From the NCBI RefSeq assembly GCF_038561965.1, contig NZ_CP139348.1:2976001-3040000 (forward strand): DNA of 64,000 nt. Direction: 5' to 3'. The notes under the pieces were generated by a model that saw nothing but the letters and a program-made list of their open reading frames with translations, had not been told where the DNA came from and ran no database searches. This DNA comes from Stutzerimonas stutzeri. Its GTDB lineage: Bacteria > Pseudomonadota > Gammaproteobacteria > Pseudomonadales > Pseudomonadaceae. Within the stretch, counting starts at the first letter, position 1. The number at the start of each line of letters is the position of its first letter. Both the position numbers and the translations under genes were made by a program. Shown here piece by piece: positions 1 through 9,739 of the stretch.

Positions 1-16
1 CTGATGGCGTCAAACT

Positions 17-45
17 CCGACACTGGAAAGTCCGGACCATATAAG
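17..45 (+). promoter_or_regulatory. Candidate sigma-70 promoter of the polysaccharide operon
   Basis: A -35-like CCGACA (17-22) is followed by a 17-nt spacer and a -10-like TATAAG (40-45). It lies upstream of the ops element and some 220 nt before the first gene, which would give a long untranslated leader, as is usual for RfaH-controlled operons. This is inferred from hexamer matches only. Confidence 0.4.
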
Positions 46-78
46 AGTTAAGTTCTATACGGCAGTATAAATGTCGGT

Positions 79-89
79 GGCGGTAGCTT
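79..89 (+). promoter_or_regulatory. ops element (RfaH recruitment site)
   Basis: The sequence GGCGGTAGCTT matches the known ops core GGCGGTAG-n-n-T, where RNA polymerase pauses and RfaH loads. It lies in the untranslated leader of an 18-kb polysaccharide operon whose seventh gene (7858-8367) is an RfaH/NusG-type protein. That pairing makes a chance match unlikely. Confidence 0.7.
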
Positions 90-264
90 TGCCTGAATTA
101 ATTGCAAACGTCGGTTAACACTGGGAAAGCATATTCTTTCCGGATACAGCTCCTGTCCATGCGGCGCGCCAGCTTCGAAACAAAAAACCTTCATAGACAG
201 CGCCGCCCGGCGCTTCTGCTCTAACCAGACTGCTCCGCCTGACATATGCGCAGGGAGAACCATC

Positions 265-1038
265 GTGCCAACTACTTTTTACCGAATGGAAGATCAGGAT
301 AGCGCTCAAATTGCTCGCGACATCAATCAAACAGGCTATGCCTGTCTGCCAAGCTATTTAAGCCCCGATCAACTGAGCCAACTAAGAGACCAAGTCAACA
401 TCCAGGCGCGACAGCACCACGGTCAGTATTTTGCGCATCATGACGGCGAACAAGTTGCAGGCTCGCTGCTCGCCGTGCTGGGTGCTGCACCGGAATTTCA
501 GGCACTGCTGGACGAGATCTACCGGTTTGGTGCCCGCAGGCCCGCGCATAGCAGCCGCATATACATGGTGATGCGCTGCGTTCAAGGTGAGACGGGACGC
601 AAGGAGTCGAACTGTTTTCACTTCGACGCCTCGCTGGTGACGGCTCTACTACCGGTCGAAATCCCCCAGGAGGGTGAAGAACGAGGCGATCTCTTGTTGT
701 TCCCCAACCTTCGCGGGATACGTAAGTACGTACTATTCAACGTTCTCGAGAAAGCAATTCTGCAGAACGGCCTGAGCCGAAAACTCATCGCCCGGGCGAT
801 TGCTATCGGGCTGCTCAAACCTCAGCGTTTGCAACTAGTGCCGGGCAATCTCTACCTGTTCTGGGGTTATCGATCCTTACACGCCAACGAACCCTGCGAT
901 CCAGCGAAGCTACGCGCGACTGCCATTTTCCATTACGGCGATCCGCACGCGGGGAGTCTGCTCACCCGAATGATCCTCAGGCACAACCAGCGGCGAGCAA
1001 AGCGCGCCAGCGTTATCGGTACGCAACAGGCTATCTGA
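265..1038 (+). CDS. Phytanoyl-CoA dioxygenase-like 2OG-Fe(II) oxygenase
   Basis: A 257-aa protein, probably a non-heme Fe(II)/2-oxoglutarate oxygenase. A candidate iron triad is visible: HFD (H119, D121) and a distal His in SLHANEP (H206), followed about 11 residues later by an Arg that could bind 2-oxoglutarate. The start is GTG at 265 behind CAGGGAGAAC. As first gene of the polysaccharide operon it may hydroxylate a sugar, acyl group or lipid intermediate. The substrate cannot be read from the sequence. A spacing of 69 nt to the next gene fits co-transcription. Confidence 0.65.
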   Translation: MPTTFYRMEDQDSAQIARDINQTGYACLPSYLSPDQLSQLRDQVNIQARQHHGQYFAHHDGEQVAGSLLAVLGAAPEFQALLDEIYRFGARRPAHSSRIYMVMRCVQGETGRKESNCFHFDASLVTALLPVEIPQEGEERGDLLLFPNLRGIRKYVLFNVLEKAILQNGLSRKLIARAIAIGLLKPQRLQLVPGNLYLFWGYRSLHANEPCDPAKLRATAIFHYGDPHAGSLLTRMILRHNQRRAKRASVIGTQQAI

Positions 1039-1107
1039 GCATCCGACAAGGACACTTTCCAAGTCGTCCCGGTTTCCGGGCGGCTGAGCCTCGATAAGGA
1101 AATCACC

Positions 1108-2310
1108 ATGATCAACGTGACCAAGTCCTACCTGGGTAGCAAGAACAAGTTCAAGGCGTACGTGGACCGGATCTACAACACCGGCTGGCTCACCAATAAC
1201 GGGCCGCTGGTGAGCGCACTTGAGCAGCGGCTCAAGGAATACCTCGGCGTCCGGAACATCATCCTCACCAACAACGGAACCATCGCCCTTCAGATTGCCT
1301 ATCGGGCGCTAGGCATTACCGGCAGTGCAGTCACCACACCGTTCAGCTTCGTTGCAACAACCAGTTCGCTACAGTGGGAAGGCATCAAACCCATCTTTGC
1401 CGACATAGACCCGGCCACCTGGAACCTGGATCCGGCGCAGATCGAAGGACATATCCAGCGGGACACTTCGGCCATCGTCGCCACGCATGTATTCGGCAAT
1501 CCTTGCGATGTCGAGCGCATCGAGCAAGTCGCCAAAAAGCACAACCTCAAGGTCGTCTATGACGGTGCCCACGCGTTCGGCGTGCAGTACAAGGGACAAT
1601 CGGTCTACAACTGGGGCGATATAAGTACCCTGAGTTTCCATGCGACCAAGCTGTTCCACACCATCGAAGGCGGCGCCATCGTTACCAACGACGACGCCCT
1701 CGCCGAGCGGGTGCGCCTGTTGTGCAATTTCGGCATTGTCGATACCGACCAGATCGAAGGTGTCGGCATCAACGCCAAGCTCAACGAGTTCTCTGCAGCA
1801 ATGGGCATGTGCGTGCTCGATGATATCGAGCTGATTCTCGAATGCCGGGCCGAAATTGGACGGCGTTACGAGCAACGCCTCGGTGACCATTTCGAGCTGC
1901 AGATGCTGCAGCGGGACTCCCTGTGCAACTACAGCTACTTCCCTATCGCTCTGGATGATGAAAGCCAGCTACTGCGCTGCCGTTCGCAATTGAACGAGAA
2001 CGGGATCAATCCTCGCCGCTACTTCTACCCATCGCTGGACACCCTCGAGCACCTGCAACCACAGGCACCGCAGCCGCGATCACGCGCCCTCAGCCGCAAA
2101 GTACTGTGCCTGCCCATTTATCCAGGGTTGCCACGCAAGGTTCAGGAAAAGGTCGTGCAGACGCTGATCCAGGAATCGGTACACAGCACACAAGCGAGCC
2201 GGACATTGTTTCAGCCATTCGTAGATGCGTTCGGATTGCTCAGCGGCGCCGAGCATTTGCCCAGCGCCGACTGCAAACACGTACCCCTGGCTCCTGGAGG
2301 TCAGGCGTAG
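1108..2310 (+). CDS. DegT/DnrJ/EryC1/StrS sugar aminotransferase
   Basis: A 400-aa PLP-dependent enzyme of the family that aminates keto-sugar nucleotides for polysaccharides. It shows the N-terminal cofactor segment TNNGTIALQIAYRAL, the stretch ATHVFGNPCDVERIE, the VVYDGAHAFG segment whose Asp pairs with the pyridine nitrogen, and the Schiff-base lysine in SFHATKLFHTIEGG (about K181). The length is slightly above the family norm because of a C-terminal tail. It is separated from the flippase gene by 3 nt, so translation is probably coupled. It likely supplies an amino sugar for the repeat unit. Confidence 0.85.
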   Translation: MINVTKSYLGSKNKFKAYVDRIYNTGWLTNNGPLVSALEQRLKEYLGVRNIILTNNGTIALQIAYRALGITGSAVTTPFSFVATTSSLQWEGIKPIFADIDPATWNLDPAQIEGHIQRDTSAIVATHVFGNPCDVERIEQVAKKHNLKVVYDGAHAFGVQYKGQSVYNWGDISTLSFHATKLFHTIEGGAIVTNDDALAERVRLLCNFGIVDTDQIEGVGINAKLNEFSAAMGMCVLDDIELILECRAEIGRRYEQRLGDHFELQMLQRDSLCNYSYFPIALDDESQLLRCRSQLNENGINPRRYFYPSLDTLEHLQPQAPQPRSRALSRKVLCLPIYPGLPRKVQEKVVQTLIQESVHSTQASRTLFQPFVDAFGLLSGAEHLPSADCKHVPLAPGGQA

Positions 2311-2313
2311 CTC

Positions 2314-3873
2314 ATGTCGGACTCCAAGCGGCTATCGGTCATTCGCAACACCAGCCTGAACTACATCGGCCAGGCCTACGCCCTGCTGATCGGCATTCTG
2401 ATCCTGCCGTTCTACCTGGGGCATCTGGGTGCCGAAGCGTACGGTCTGATTGGTTTCTTCGCCGTGCTTCAGGCTTGGCTGCAATTGCTCGACGCCGGGA
2501 TGTCGCCAGCACTGATCCGGCAGGTCGCGCAGTATCGGGGCCAAGGCGATCCGGCGGATGGCCCTGGGCCTGCTGGGCGCCTGCTGCGCTCATTCGAACT
2601 GCTTTTGCTGCCGATCGCGTTGGCCACCTGCATCACCATTTATCTGGGCAGTGGCTGGATCGCTCAGACCTGGCTGCAGGCGCGCGAGCTGAGCACCGGC
2701 ACCATCATGCAGTGCATCAGCCTGATGGGGCTGATGGTGGGTCTGCGGCTTTACGCAACGCTGTACAAGAGCGGGTTGCAGGGCGTGGAACTGCACGGCT
2801 GGCTGAATGCGACGAACATGCTGATCGCCACCCTGCGCTACTTCGGTGGTTTGTTTCTGGTCGCCTACATCTCGCAGGACCCGCTGGACTTCTTTCTGTT
2901 CCAGGCGGCCGTGGCCCTCATCGAGACGCTCGCCTTCGCCGGCAAGGCCTACGTTCAGCTGTCCAGTCCTCGGCTGTTCACCGGTATTGACTGGCGGGTG
3001 GTCAGGCCGGTGCTGCCGTTCGCCGGCGGCATGTGCTTTACCTCACTGCTTTGGATCGTGCTGACCCAGCTGGACAAGGTGCTGCTTTCCAAAGTGCTGC
3101 TGCTCAAGGAGTACGGCTACTTTTCGTTGGTGGCGCTGATTACCACCGGGATCATGACGCTGACCAATCCGCTGGTGCAGACCTTGCTGCCGCGCATGAC
3201 CGTGCTGGTTGCCGAGGGCCGGACAAATGAAATGGAGCGGCTGTATCTCAATGCCAGCCGTTTCGTCTGCAGCGTGTTGTTTCCGATGGCGGCGGTGATC
3301 GCCTGGCACGGTCAGGCACTGATCTTCGCCTGGACGGGCGATTCGGCGGCGGCCGATTGGAGCGAGCGACTGCTGTTCTGGTATGTGCCCGGCAGCGCGC
3401 TGATGGCGGTCAGCGCGTTCCAGTTCTACTTGCAGTACGCCTATGGCCAGCTGCGCCTGCACATCTGGTACAGCGTGGTTTCCACCGTGATCAGCGTGCC
3501 GATCGTGGCGTATGCGGCTCTTGTGCATGGCGCCTACGGCGCCGCGCTGGCCTGGTTCTTCCTGCGTCTGGCGACCTTCGTGATCTGGCCACCGGTGGTG
3601 CACCGACGCTTCGCGCCCGGCCTGCAAGGCGTCTGGGCGCGGGACATGTTGCGGATTAGCGCCATGACCGTATTCGGCGTGGCGCTTGGCGAGCCGCTGT
3701 TCGAGCTTATCGCAAGCGACAACCGTTTCGACATTCTGCTGGCGCTGGCTGTGAGCGGCGCAATCTGCCTGCTGCTGGTAGCCGTCAGTTCGAAGCCACT
3801 GATCCTCAAGCTCTACCTACTCATCAAGCGAGCACCCAAAAATGGAATTGAAGAGCGAGCAAGCCTTGATTAA
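2314..3873 (+). CDS. Wzx-type polysaccharide flippase
   Basis: A 519-aa very hydrophobic inner-membrane protein with about 12-14 predicted helices and the N-terminus typical of oligosaccharide flippases (NTSLNYIGQAYALLIGILIL, then FYLGHLG). Members of the MOP/Wzx superfamily move the lipid-linked repeat unit to the periplasmic face. It overlaps the next gene by 32 nt. Its position between sugar-synthesis genes and Wzc/Wzy-type genes supports a Wzx/Wzy-dependent pathway. Confidence 0.8.
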   Translation: MSDSKRLSVIRNTSLNYIGQAYALLIGILILPFYLGHLGAEAYGLIGFFAVLQAWLQLLDAGMSPALIRQVAQYRGQGDPADGPGPAGRLLRSFELLLLPIALATCITIYLGSGWIAQTWLQARELSTGTIMQCISLMGLMVGLRLYATLYKSGLQGVELHGWLNATNMLIATLRYFGGLFLVAYISQDPLDFFLFQAAVALIETLAFAGKAYVQLSSPRLFTGIDWRVVRPVLPFAGGMCFTSLLWIVLTQLDKVLLSKVLLLKEYGYFSLVALITTGIMTLTNPLVQTLLPRMTVLVAEGRTNEMERLYLNASRFVCSVLFPMAAVIAWHGQALIFAWTGDSAAADWSERLLFWYVPGSALMAVSAFQFYLQYAYGQLRLHIWYSVVSTVISVPIVAYAALVHGAYGAALAWFFLRLATFVIWPPVVHRRFAPGLQGVWARDMLRISAMTVFGVALGEPLFELIASDNRFDILLALAVSGAICLLLVAVSSKPLILKLYLLIKRAPKNGIEERASLD

Positions 3874-4774
3874 ACGCTGGGGCGGCAAGACTGAACCGCT
3901 GCTAAGCATCGTTTGCCTGGCGTACAACCACGCCTCCTTTATCAGGAAGGCGCTGGAGAGTTTCCTCCAGCAGGAAACGGATTTCCCCTTCGAGGTGATC
4001 GTTCACGACGACGCCTCGACCGACACCACCGCCGCGATCATCACCGACTACGCGGCTCGCTATCCGAGCATCATCAAGCCGATCTACCAGACGCAGAACC
4101 AGTTCAGCCTCGGCGTACCGTTCAGCACCCGCTTGTTCGCCCGTGCGGGCGGCAAATACATCGCCTATTGCGAAGGCGATGACTACTGGACCGATCCCAG
4201 CAAGCTGCAACAGCAGGTGGACTTTCTCGAGCAGCATCGCGAATACGTCATCACCTATCACGATGCGTTCATGTTCAACAGCCAGGGCATCATCCAGAGC
4301 CCGCAGCTGACGGGAAGACTGCGCAAGGATGCCACTGCGCAGGAGCTGATGCAGGGCCGCCCGCTCTCGACGCTGACCGTATGTTTTCGCAACCTGATCC
4401 AGGAATTGCCGCCCGAACTGCTCGGCGTGGACGTGCTGGATATCTGTTGGTGGTCGCTGCTCGGCGCCTACGGCAAGGGCAAGTTCCTGGATGGGATCAG
4501 CCCTGCTGCCTACCGCGTCCACGAGGGCGGCATCTTTTCCATGCGGCCGAGCAGGCAGCGCATCCAGATGACCATGCACGCCCACTACTCGCTGGCGCGC
4601 TACTACAACCGCATCGGCAATAACGCCCTTTTCGAGTATTTCCTGATCCAAGTGTTCGGCGAGTGCCTATCGCTGATATCGCCGTTCAGCAAGCTCCAGG
4701 CGCTATCGAGCATCGGACAGAACATCAGTCGCAACCTGCTGCGCAAGCTAAGTCCACGGCTGGCCAAGAGCTGA
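3842..4774 (+). CDS. Glycosyltransferase family 2
   Basis: A 310-aa GT-A fold enzyme. The N-terminus LLSIVCLAYNHASFIRKAL and the nucleotide-binding EVIVHDDASTD are classic GT2, and CEGDDYWTDP holds the DxD-like metal site. No membrane helices are evident, so it probably acts at the cytoplasmic face on the lipid-linked acceptor. The ATG lies 32 nt inside the end of the flippase gene. Donor and linkage are not predictable. Confidence 0.85.
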   Translation: MELKSEQALIKRWGGKTEPLLSIVCLAYNHASFIRKALESFLQQETDFPFEVIVHDDASTDTTAAIITDYAARYPSIIKPIYQTQNQFSLGVPFSTRLFARAGGKYIAYCEGDDYWTDPSKLQQQVDFLEQHREYVITYHDAFMFNSQGIIQSPQLTGRLRKDATAQELMQGRPLSTLTVCFRNLIQELPPELLGVDVLDICWWSLLGAYGKGKFLDGISPAAYRVHEGGIFSMRPSRQRIQMTMHAHYSLARYYNRIGNNALFEYFLIQVFGECLSLISPFSKLQALSSIGQNISRNLLRKLSPRLAKS

Positions 4775-4825
4775 TCAGCCCAAACCTGTTTCTTTGCAAT
4801 AACGCACCATGAGGAAGGACTCCAA

Positions 4826-7036
4826 ATGACTGCCTTGACCCGCTCTTCGCTGGAATATGACGCGGACAACCGCATCGACCTGGCCGGAATAATGCGCACC
4901 GCCTACGACCACAAAGCGCTGATCATCGCCATCACCGGGTTGTTCGCGGCCTTGGGCGTTATCTACGCCCTCATCGCCACGCCGATCTACCAAGCGACTG
5001 CAATGATCCAGATCGAACCGAAGAAGGCCGCCATTACCGGAGTGCCGGAAATATCCGTACGGCCAGATTCGGTGTCCCAGGCGGTGACCGAGATATCCCT
5101 GTTGAAGTCCCGCGCGGTATTGGGCAAAGCGGTCGAAGAACTCAAACTCTATATCGCTGCCAAGCCCCGCCACTTCCCGCTTATTGGCGCATATATGGCG
5201 CGTAAGCATGATCCCGCGACCGACGGTGCCCTAGCGGCCCCACTGTTCGGCCTGGCCAGCTATGCCTGGGGCGGCGAGAAGCTCGAGGTGTTCCAGCTCG
5301 ACGTTCCTGAAGCCTATCTGGGTTTGGAGCTGACACTGGTCACCGGCACCGACGGCAGTTTCACCCTGCGTGACGATGAGCAGCAGCCGATTCTGCATGG
5401 CCAGGTCAATCAGGCGGTCGAGAGCCAAGGCTTCAAGGTACAGATTGCGCAGCTGGAGGCTCGGCCCGGTACCGAGTTCCGGCTGGTGCGCAATCGCCCG
5501 CAGACCACAGCGCTGGAGTACCAGGATCGCCTGAAGGTCGGCGAGGCCGGCAAGGACTCGGGGATCATCTACATGTCCCTAGAAGATCCGGACCCGCAAC
5601 TGGCCAGCCGCGTACTGGACGAGATCAGCCGCCTGTACGTCAGCCAGAACATCCAGCGCAGCTCGGCAGAAGCGGCCCAGCGCCTGGAGTTCCTGCGCTC
5701 GCAACTGCCACAGGTACGCAAGGAACTGGAGAAGGCCGAGGCGGCGCTGAACAGCTATCAGACCAGTTCCAAATCCGTGGACATCAGTATCGAAACCAAG
5801 GGCGTGCTCGATCAGATCGTCGCGCTGGAAACACAGATTTCCGAACTGACGCTCAAGCGTGTGGACTACGACCGGCTCTACACCCGCGAACATCCGACGT
5901 ACCGAACGCTGATGACGCAGATGGGCGAACTGCAGGCGCAGAAAGCCCAGCTGCTGAAGAAGGTCGATGCCTTGCCCATGACGCAGCAGGAGTTGCTGCG
6001 CCTGAGGCGTGACATGGAAGTCACCACCCAGACCTACACGCTGCTGATGAACCAGGCCCAGGAGCAGGACATCCTGCGTGCCGGCACCATCGGCAACGTG
6101 CGCGTCATCGACAACGCCTACTCGATGATCGAGAAGCCGTCCAAGCCGGTTCGCCCGCTGGTTGTGGCCATTGCGATTTTCGTCGGCCTGCTGGCTTCGG
6201 CGGCGGTCATCCTGTTGCGCCAGGCGTTCTATCGCGGCGTCGAAAGCCCGGACGCAATCGAGAAGCTTGGCGTACCGGTGTATGCCGGGCTGCCCTACAG
6301 CGCCTCGCAGGATCAGCTGAACCGCAGCCGCAAAGCGCGCGACGGCAAGACTCGCCTGCTCAGCCTGACCGAGCCAACCGACCTCGCGGTGGAGTCGCTG
6401 CGCAGCCTGCGCACCAGCCTCAAGTTCGCCATGCTCGAAGCGCGCAACAAAGTGCTGATGATCACCAGCCCGACACCTGCCGTCGGCAAGTCATTCGTGT
6501 CCAGCAACCTCGCCGCCGTCATCGCCCAGACCGGACAGCGCGTGCTGCTGATCGACGCTGACATGCGCCGCGGCTACCTGCACACCCTGTTCGGCATGGC
6601 GCCGCGCAATGGCCTGTCAGACGCCCTGGCCAGCGGGCTGAGCCTGGCTGAGATCACCAACCGCACGGAATTGAAGAACATGCACTTCATCTCCGCAGGA
6701 TTTACCGCGCCGAACCCGTCCGAGCTGCTGATGCACGATAACTTTTCCCGCCTGCTGCGCGAGGCGGAGAAGCTCTACGACTTCATCATCATCGATACGC
6801 CGCCCGTGCTGGCGGTTACCGATGCCGTACTGGTCGCCCAGCAGGCCGGCACCAATCTGCTGGTAGCCCGCTTCGGTCTCAGCACGAGCTCGCAAATCGA
6901 TGCATCCAAGCGCCGCCTCGGACAGAACGGCGTGTTGCTCAAGGGCGTGATCCTCAATGCCGTGAAGCGCAAGGCGTCCACTTCGCCCTACGACAGCGGT
7001 GCGTACGGCTATTACACCTATACCCAGCATGCCTGA
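4826..7036 (+). CDS. Wzc-like chain-length determinant and BY-type tyrosine autokinase
   Basis: A 736-aa inner-membrane polysaccharide co-polymerase. It has a first helix near residues 32-55, a periplasmic Wzz/GNVR region with coiled coil (around residues 270-420), a second helix near 445-465, and a cytoplasmic BY-kinase domain: Walker A SPTPAVGKS (about 546-556), A' VLLIDADMR (about 572) and Walker B FIIIDTPPV (about 652). A C-terminal tyrosine cluster (YDSGAYGYYTYTQHA) is the expected autophosphorylation site. It should set chain length and couple polymerisation to export. The upstream RBS is AAGGACTCC. Confidence 0.9.
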   Translation: MTALTRSSLEYDADNRIDLAGIMRTAYDHKALIIAITGLFAALGVIYALIATPIYQATAMIQIEPKKAAITGVPEISVRPDSVSQAVTEISLLKSRAVLGKAVEELKLYIAAKPRHFPLIGAYMARKHDPATDGALAAPLFGLASYAWGGEKLEVFQLDVPEAYLGLELTLVTGTDGSFTLRDDEQQPILHGQVNQAVESQGFKVQIAQLEARPGTEFRLVRNRPQTTALEYQDRLKVGEAGKDSGIIYMSLEDPDPQLASRVLDEISRLYVSQNIQRSSAEAAQRLEFLRSQLPQVRKELEKAEAALNSYQTSSKSVDISIETKGVLDQIVALETQISELTLKRVDYDRLYTREHPTYRTLMTQMGELQAQKAQLLKKVDALPMTQQELLRLRRDMEVTTQTYTLLMNQAQEQDILRAGTIGNVRVIDNAYSMIEKPSKPVRPLVVAIAIFVGLLASAAVILLRQAFYRGVESPDAIEKLGVPVYAGLPYSASQDQLNRSRKARDGKTRLLSLTEPTDLAVESLRSLRTSLKFAMLEARNKVLMITSPTPAVGKSFVSSNLAAVIAQTGQRVLLIDADMRRGYLHTLFGMAPRNGLSDALASGLSLAEITNRTELKNMHFISAGFTAPNPSELLMHDNFSRLLREAEKLYDFIIIDTPPVLAVTDAVLVAQQAGTNLLVARFGLSTSSQIDASKRRLGQNGVLLKGVILNAVKRKASTSPYDSGAYGYYTYTQHA

Positions 7037-7058
7037 ACGCCAGACAAGGAGGTGCACC

Positions 7059-7802
7059 GTGCTCAGAACCGTCTCGATGATGCAGCCTTATCTATTTCCG
7101 TACCTGGGCTACTTTCAGCTGATCGCGCTCAGCGACGTGTTCGTCCTGGGCGATGACCTGCAGTACGTCAGGGGCTCGTGGATGAACCGCAACCGCATCC
7201 TGGTCAACGGTCAGCCCAAGCTGGTTACCTTTCCGTTGAGGAAGGGTCACCAGACCGAACAGATCAGGGAGCGCTGGCTTTGTGATGACTTCGACAAGGA
7301 AGCCGAGGCGCTTATGAAGATGCTCGAGCGCAGCTACGCCAGGGCGCCACAGCGCGATTCGGTGCTGCCGCTGATCCGCGGCATCCTGCAGTGCCCCGAG
7401 CGCAACCTGGCGCTGTTCACCGAGAACTCGCTGCGCTGCCTGTGCGCCTACCTGGATATCCACACGCCGATCTATCGCGGCTCCAGCCTTGGCTTGCCGG
7501 CGAAGATGGACATGCAGGAACGGGTCATCCAGATCACTCATCGGATGGATGGCGAGCTCTACCTGAACCCCATCGGCGGCATGGACCTGTACTGCCCTGC
7601 CCGCTTCCGCGCCGACGGATTGCTGCTGCGCTTCCTGCGCATGGACGACATCGCTTACTCGCAGCTCAATCATCCCTTCGTGGCTTCGCTGTCGATCATC
7701 GATGTGCTGATGTTCAACAGCCGCGAGGCGCTCAAGGAATTGCTGCTGCGCTTCAGCGTGGTCGAAGGCCACCAGAAAAGGGCAACGCTGACACTGGCTT
7801 GA
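7059..7802 (+). CDS. WbqC-like family protein
   Basis: A 247-aa protein with the WbqC-family N-terminus MMQPYLFPYLGYFQLI and later LNPIGGMDLY. WbqC-like proteins occur in O-antigen and exopolysaccharide loci; some are linked to acyl or amino-sugar modification, but the reaction is not settled. An open frame extends upstream to 6999, but the GTG at 7059 sits behind an excellent AAGGAGGTG (7046-7054) after the stop of the Wzc-like gene, so I start there. Confidence 0.8.
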   Translation: MLRTVSMMQPYLFPYLGYFQLIALSDVFVLGDDLQYVRGSWMNRNRILVNGQPKLVTFPLRKGHQTEQIRERWLCDDFDKEAEALMKMLERSYARAPQRDSVLPLIRGILQCPERNLALFTENSLRCLCAYLDIHTPIYRGSSLGLPAKMDMQERVIQITHRMDGELYLNPIGGMDLYCPARFRADGLLLRFLRMDDIAYSQLNHPFVASLSIIDVLMFNSREALKELLLRFSVVEGHQKRATLTLA

Positions 7803-7857
7803 CGATACTCAGCCTGCCAGCGGGATACGGGCAGGCCAATCAGGGAAGGACATCCTC

Positions 7858-8367
7858 ATGACACCGAGCAACACCACACGCTGGTATCTGATCCAGACCA
7901 AGCCTCGCCAGGAAGCGCGCGCCGAGGAGCACCTATTGCGCCAGCAGTTCGAGTGCTACCGCCCGGTCAAGGCGCCCTCACCGTTGCGCGGCTTGCAAAG
8001 CGCCAAGACCGGCGAGGCGCTGTTTCCGGGCTATCTGTTCATCCGCCTGGATTGTATTCACGACAACTGGTACCCGATCCGCTCCACCCGGGGTGTCAGC
8101 CGCGTGGTCAGCTTCGGTGGCCAGCCAACGCCGGTACGCGATGAGTTGATCGAGCAGTTGCGACAGCGCCTTGCGCTGAGCGAAGGCGCACCAGCGCCAA
8201 CGTTCACACCTGGCGAGCGCGTGCAGGTCAGTGGCGGCAGTTTCAGTGACATCGAAGCGATCTTCGTCAGCAGCGACGGCGAGGAGCGCTCGGTCATCCT
8301 GCTCAACCTGCTGCAGCGTGAGCAGAAGGTCCGGGTGCCCACCCGCTATCTCCAGTGCTACTCCTGA
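7858..8367 (+). CDS. RfaH/NusG-type transcription antiterminator
   Basis: A 169-aa NusG-family protein. The NGN domain starts RWYLIQTKPRQEARAEEHL and includes GEALFPGYLFIRLD; a KOW-like C-terminal part (PGERVQVSGGSF) follows. The match to RfaH and its position inside a polysaccharide operon with an ops site at 79-89 indicate a dedicated factor that loads at the ops pause and suppresses termination along the 18-kb transcript. Being encoded inside its own target would give positive feedback. This regulation is inferred. Confidence 0.85.
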   Translation: MTPSNTTRWYLIQTKPRQEARAEEHLLRQQFECYRPVKAPSPLRGLQSAKTGEALFPGYLFIRLDCIHDNWYPIRSTRGVSRVVSFGGQPTPVRDELIEQLRQRLALSEGAPAPTFTPGERVQVSGGSFSDIEAIFVSSDGEERSVILLNLLQREQKVRVPTRYLQCYS

Positions 8368-8428
8368 TCCAGGCAAGGCGCTTTGGGCGCACCGAGCAGC
8401 CTGACAGGATCAATCAGCGAGCCAACCG

Positions 8429-9739
8429 ATGAAGATCCTATTCCTCAATGCGTTCTACACCCCGCATATCGGCGGCGGCGCGGAAGTCATCCTCCGGCAC
8501 CTGGCCGAGGGGCTACAGCGCCGTGGTTGCGAGGTGACGGTGCTGGCAACCGGCCCGGACGCCGGCCTCGACATGCAGCTTCAGGACGGCGTGCGGGTCT
8601 ATCGCGCCAACCTGGCTAACAGCTACTGGCATTACACCCAGCAGCGTCCGAGTCGTGTCGCCCGCCTCGGCTGGCACTACCGCGACCGCTACAACAGCGA
8701 CATGCGCTGCCATGTGCGCGAGGTGATCGCGCGGGAACAGCCGGATATCGTGGTCTGCAACAACCTTACTGGCTGGTCGATTTCCGCCTGGGACGAAATC
8801 ACCGCCGCAGGCCTGCCGATCGTCCAGGTGCTGCACGACCTGTACCTGCTCTGCCCAAAGGACACCATGTTCAATCGCGGCAAGAGCTGCCAGCGCCAGT
8901 GCGGCCTGTGCTCGGTATTCCGCCTAGGCCATGCCCGCGCCTCGGCGCCGGTGGCGACGGTGATCGGCGTCAGCCGCTTCGTGCTCGAGCGCATCACCGC
9001 CCAGGGCTACTTCAGCCGCGCGCGTCAGCATGTGGTGCACAACTGCACGCCGGCCAACCCCGGTCAGGGCAGCAAACCCAAGCAGCGCAGCAATCATCCA
9101 CTGCGTTTCGGCTATATCGGTACGCTGTCGGAGAACAAGGGCGTCGGCTGGCTGATCGAGCAGTTCCAGCGCCTGGAGATCGATGCCCGCCTGGATATCG
9201 CCGGGCGCGGAAAGCTGGACTACGAGGCCCGGCTCAAGACCATGGCCGACCCGAGCAAAGTGAGTTTTCTCGGCTATTGCGACAGCGACGAATTCCTGCA
9301 GAGCATTGATGTACTGGTGGTGCCATCGCTGTGGGGCGAGCCGTTCGGCCTGGTGGCCGTCGAAGGCTGCGCCAACCACCTGCCAGTGATCGCCAGCAAC
9401 ATGGGCGGACTACCGGAGATCATCCGCGACGAATGCAATGGCCTGCTCTGCTCGCCCGATGATCCAGACTCGCTCGGCATCGCCATGCTCTGGCTCTACA
9501 TCGATGGTGCACTGCGGCAACGGCTCGCCAGCCAGGCGCGCGCCAGCGTACTGCCGCTGCTGGACATGGAACGCATGCTCGATCAGTACCAGTCGATCCT
9601 GCACGAAACACTTCAGGGAACGAGAATCCACCATGAACCAGAGCCTGCTGATCACCCCGCGGCAACGCGACTCGAATCCGTTGGCCTTCGACAAGCCGAC
9701 CTTGTTGACGCTGGTCGTCGCCTCGCTGCTGCTGACTGA
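8429..9739 (+). CDS. Glycosyltransferase family 4
   Basis: A 436-aa GT-B enzyme. The N-terminal MKILFLNAFYTPHIGGGAE is a typical GT4 acceptor-domain start. The C-terminal half carries GYIGTLSENKGVGWLIEQF and the EPFGLVAVE motif of the donor site. Its last ~35 codons overlap the next gene by 107 nt and look low in conservation, so the tail may be a run-on past an ancestral stop. It is a retaining transferase; donor unknown. Confidence 0.85.
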   Translation: MKILFLNAFYTPHIGGGAEVILRHLAEGLQRRGCEVTVLATGPDAGLDMQLQDGVRVYRANLANSYWHYTQQRPSRVARLGWHYRDRYNSDMRCHVREVIAREQPDIVVCNNLTGWSISAWDEITAAGLPIVQVLHDLYLLCPKDTMFNRGKSCQRQCGLCSVFRLGHARASAPVATVIGVSRFVLERITAQGYFSRARQHVVHNCTPANPGQGSKPKQRSNHPLRFGYIGTLSENKGVGWLIEQFQRLEIDARLDIAGRGKLDYEARLKTMADPSKVSFLGYCDSDEFLQSIDVLVVPSLWGEPFGLVAVEGCANHLPVIASNMGGLPEIIRDECNGLLCSPDDPDSLGIAMLWLYIDGALRQRLASQARASVLPLLDMERMLDQYQSILHETLQGTRIHHEPEPADHPAATRLESVGLRQADLVDAGRRLAAAD

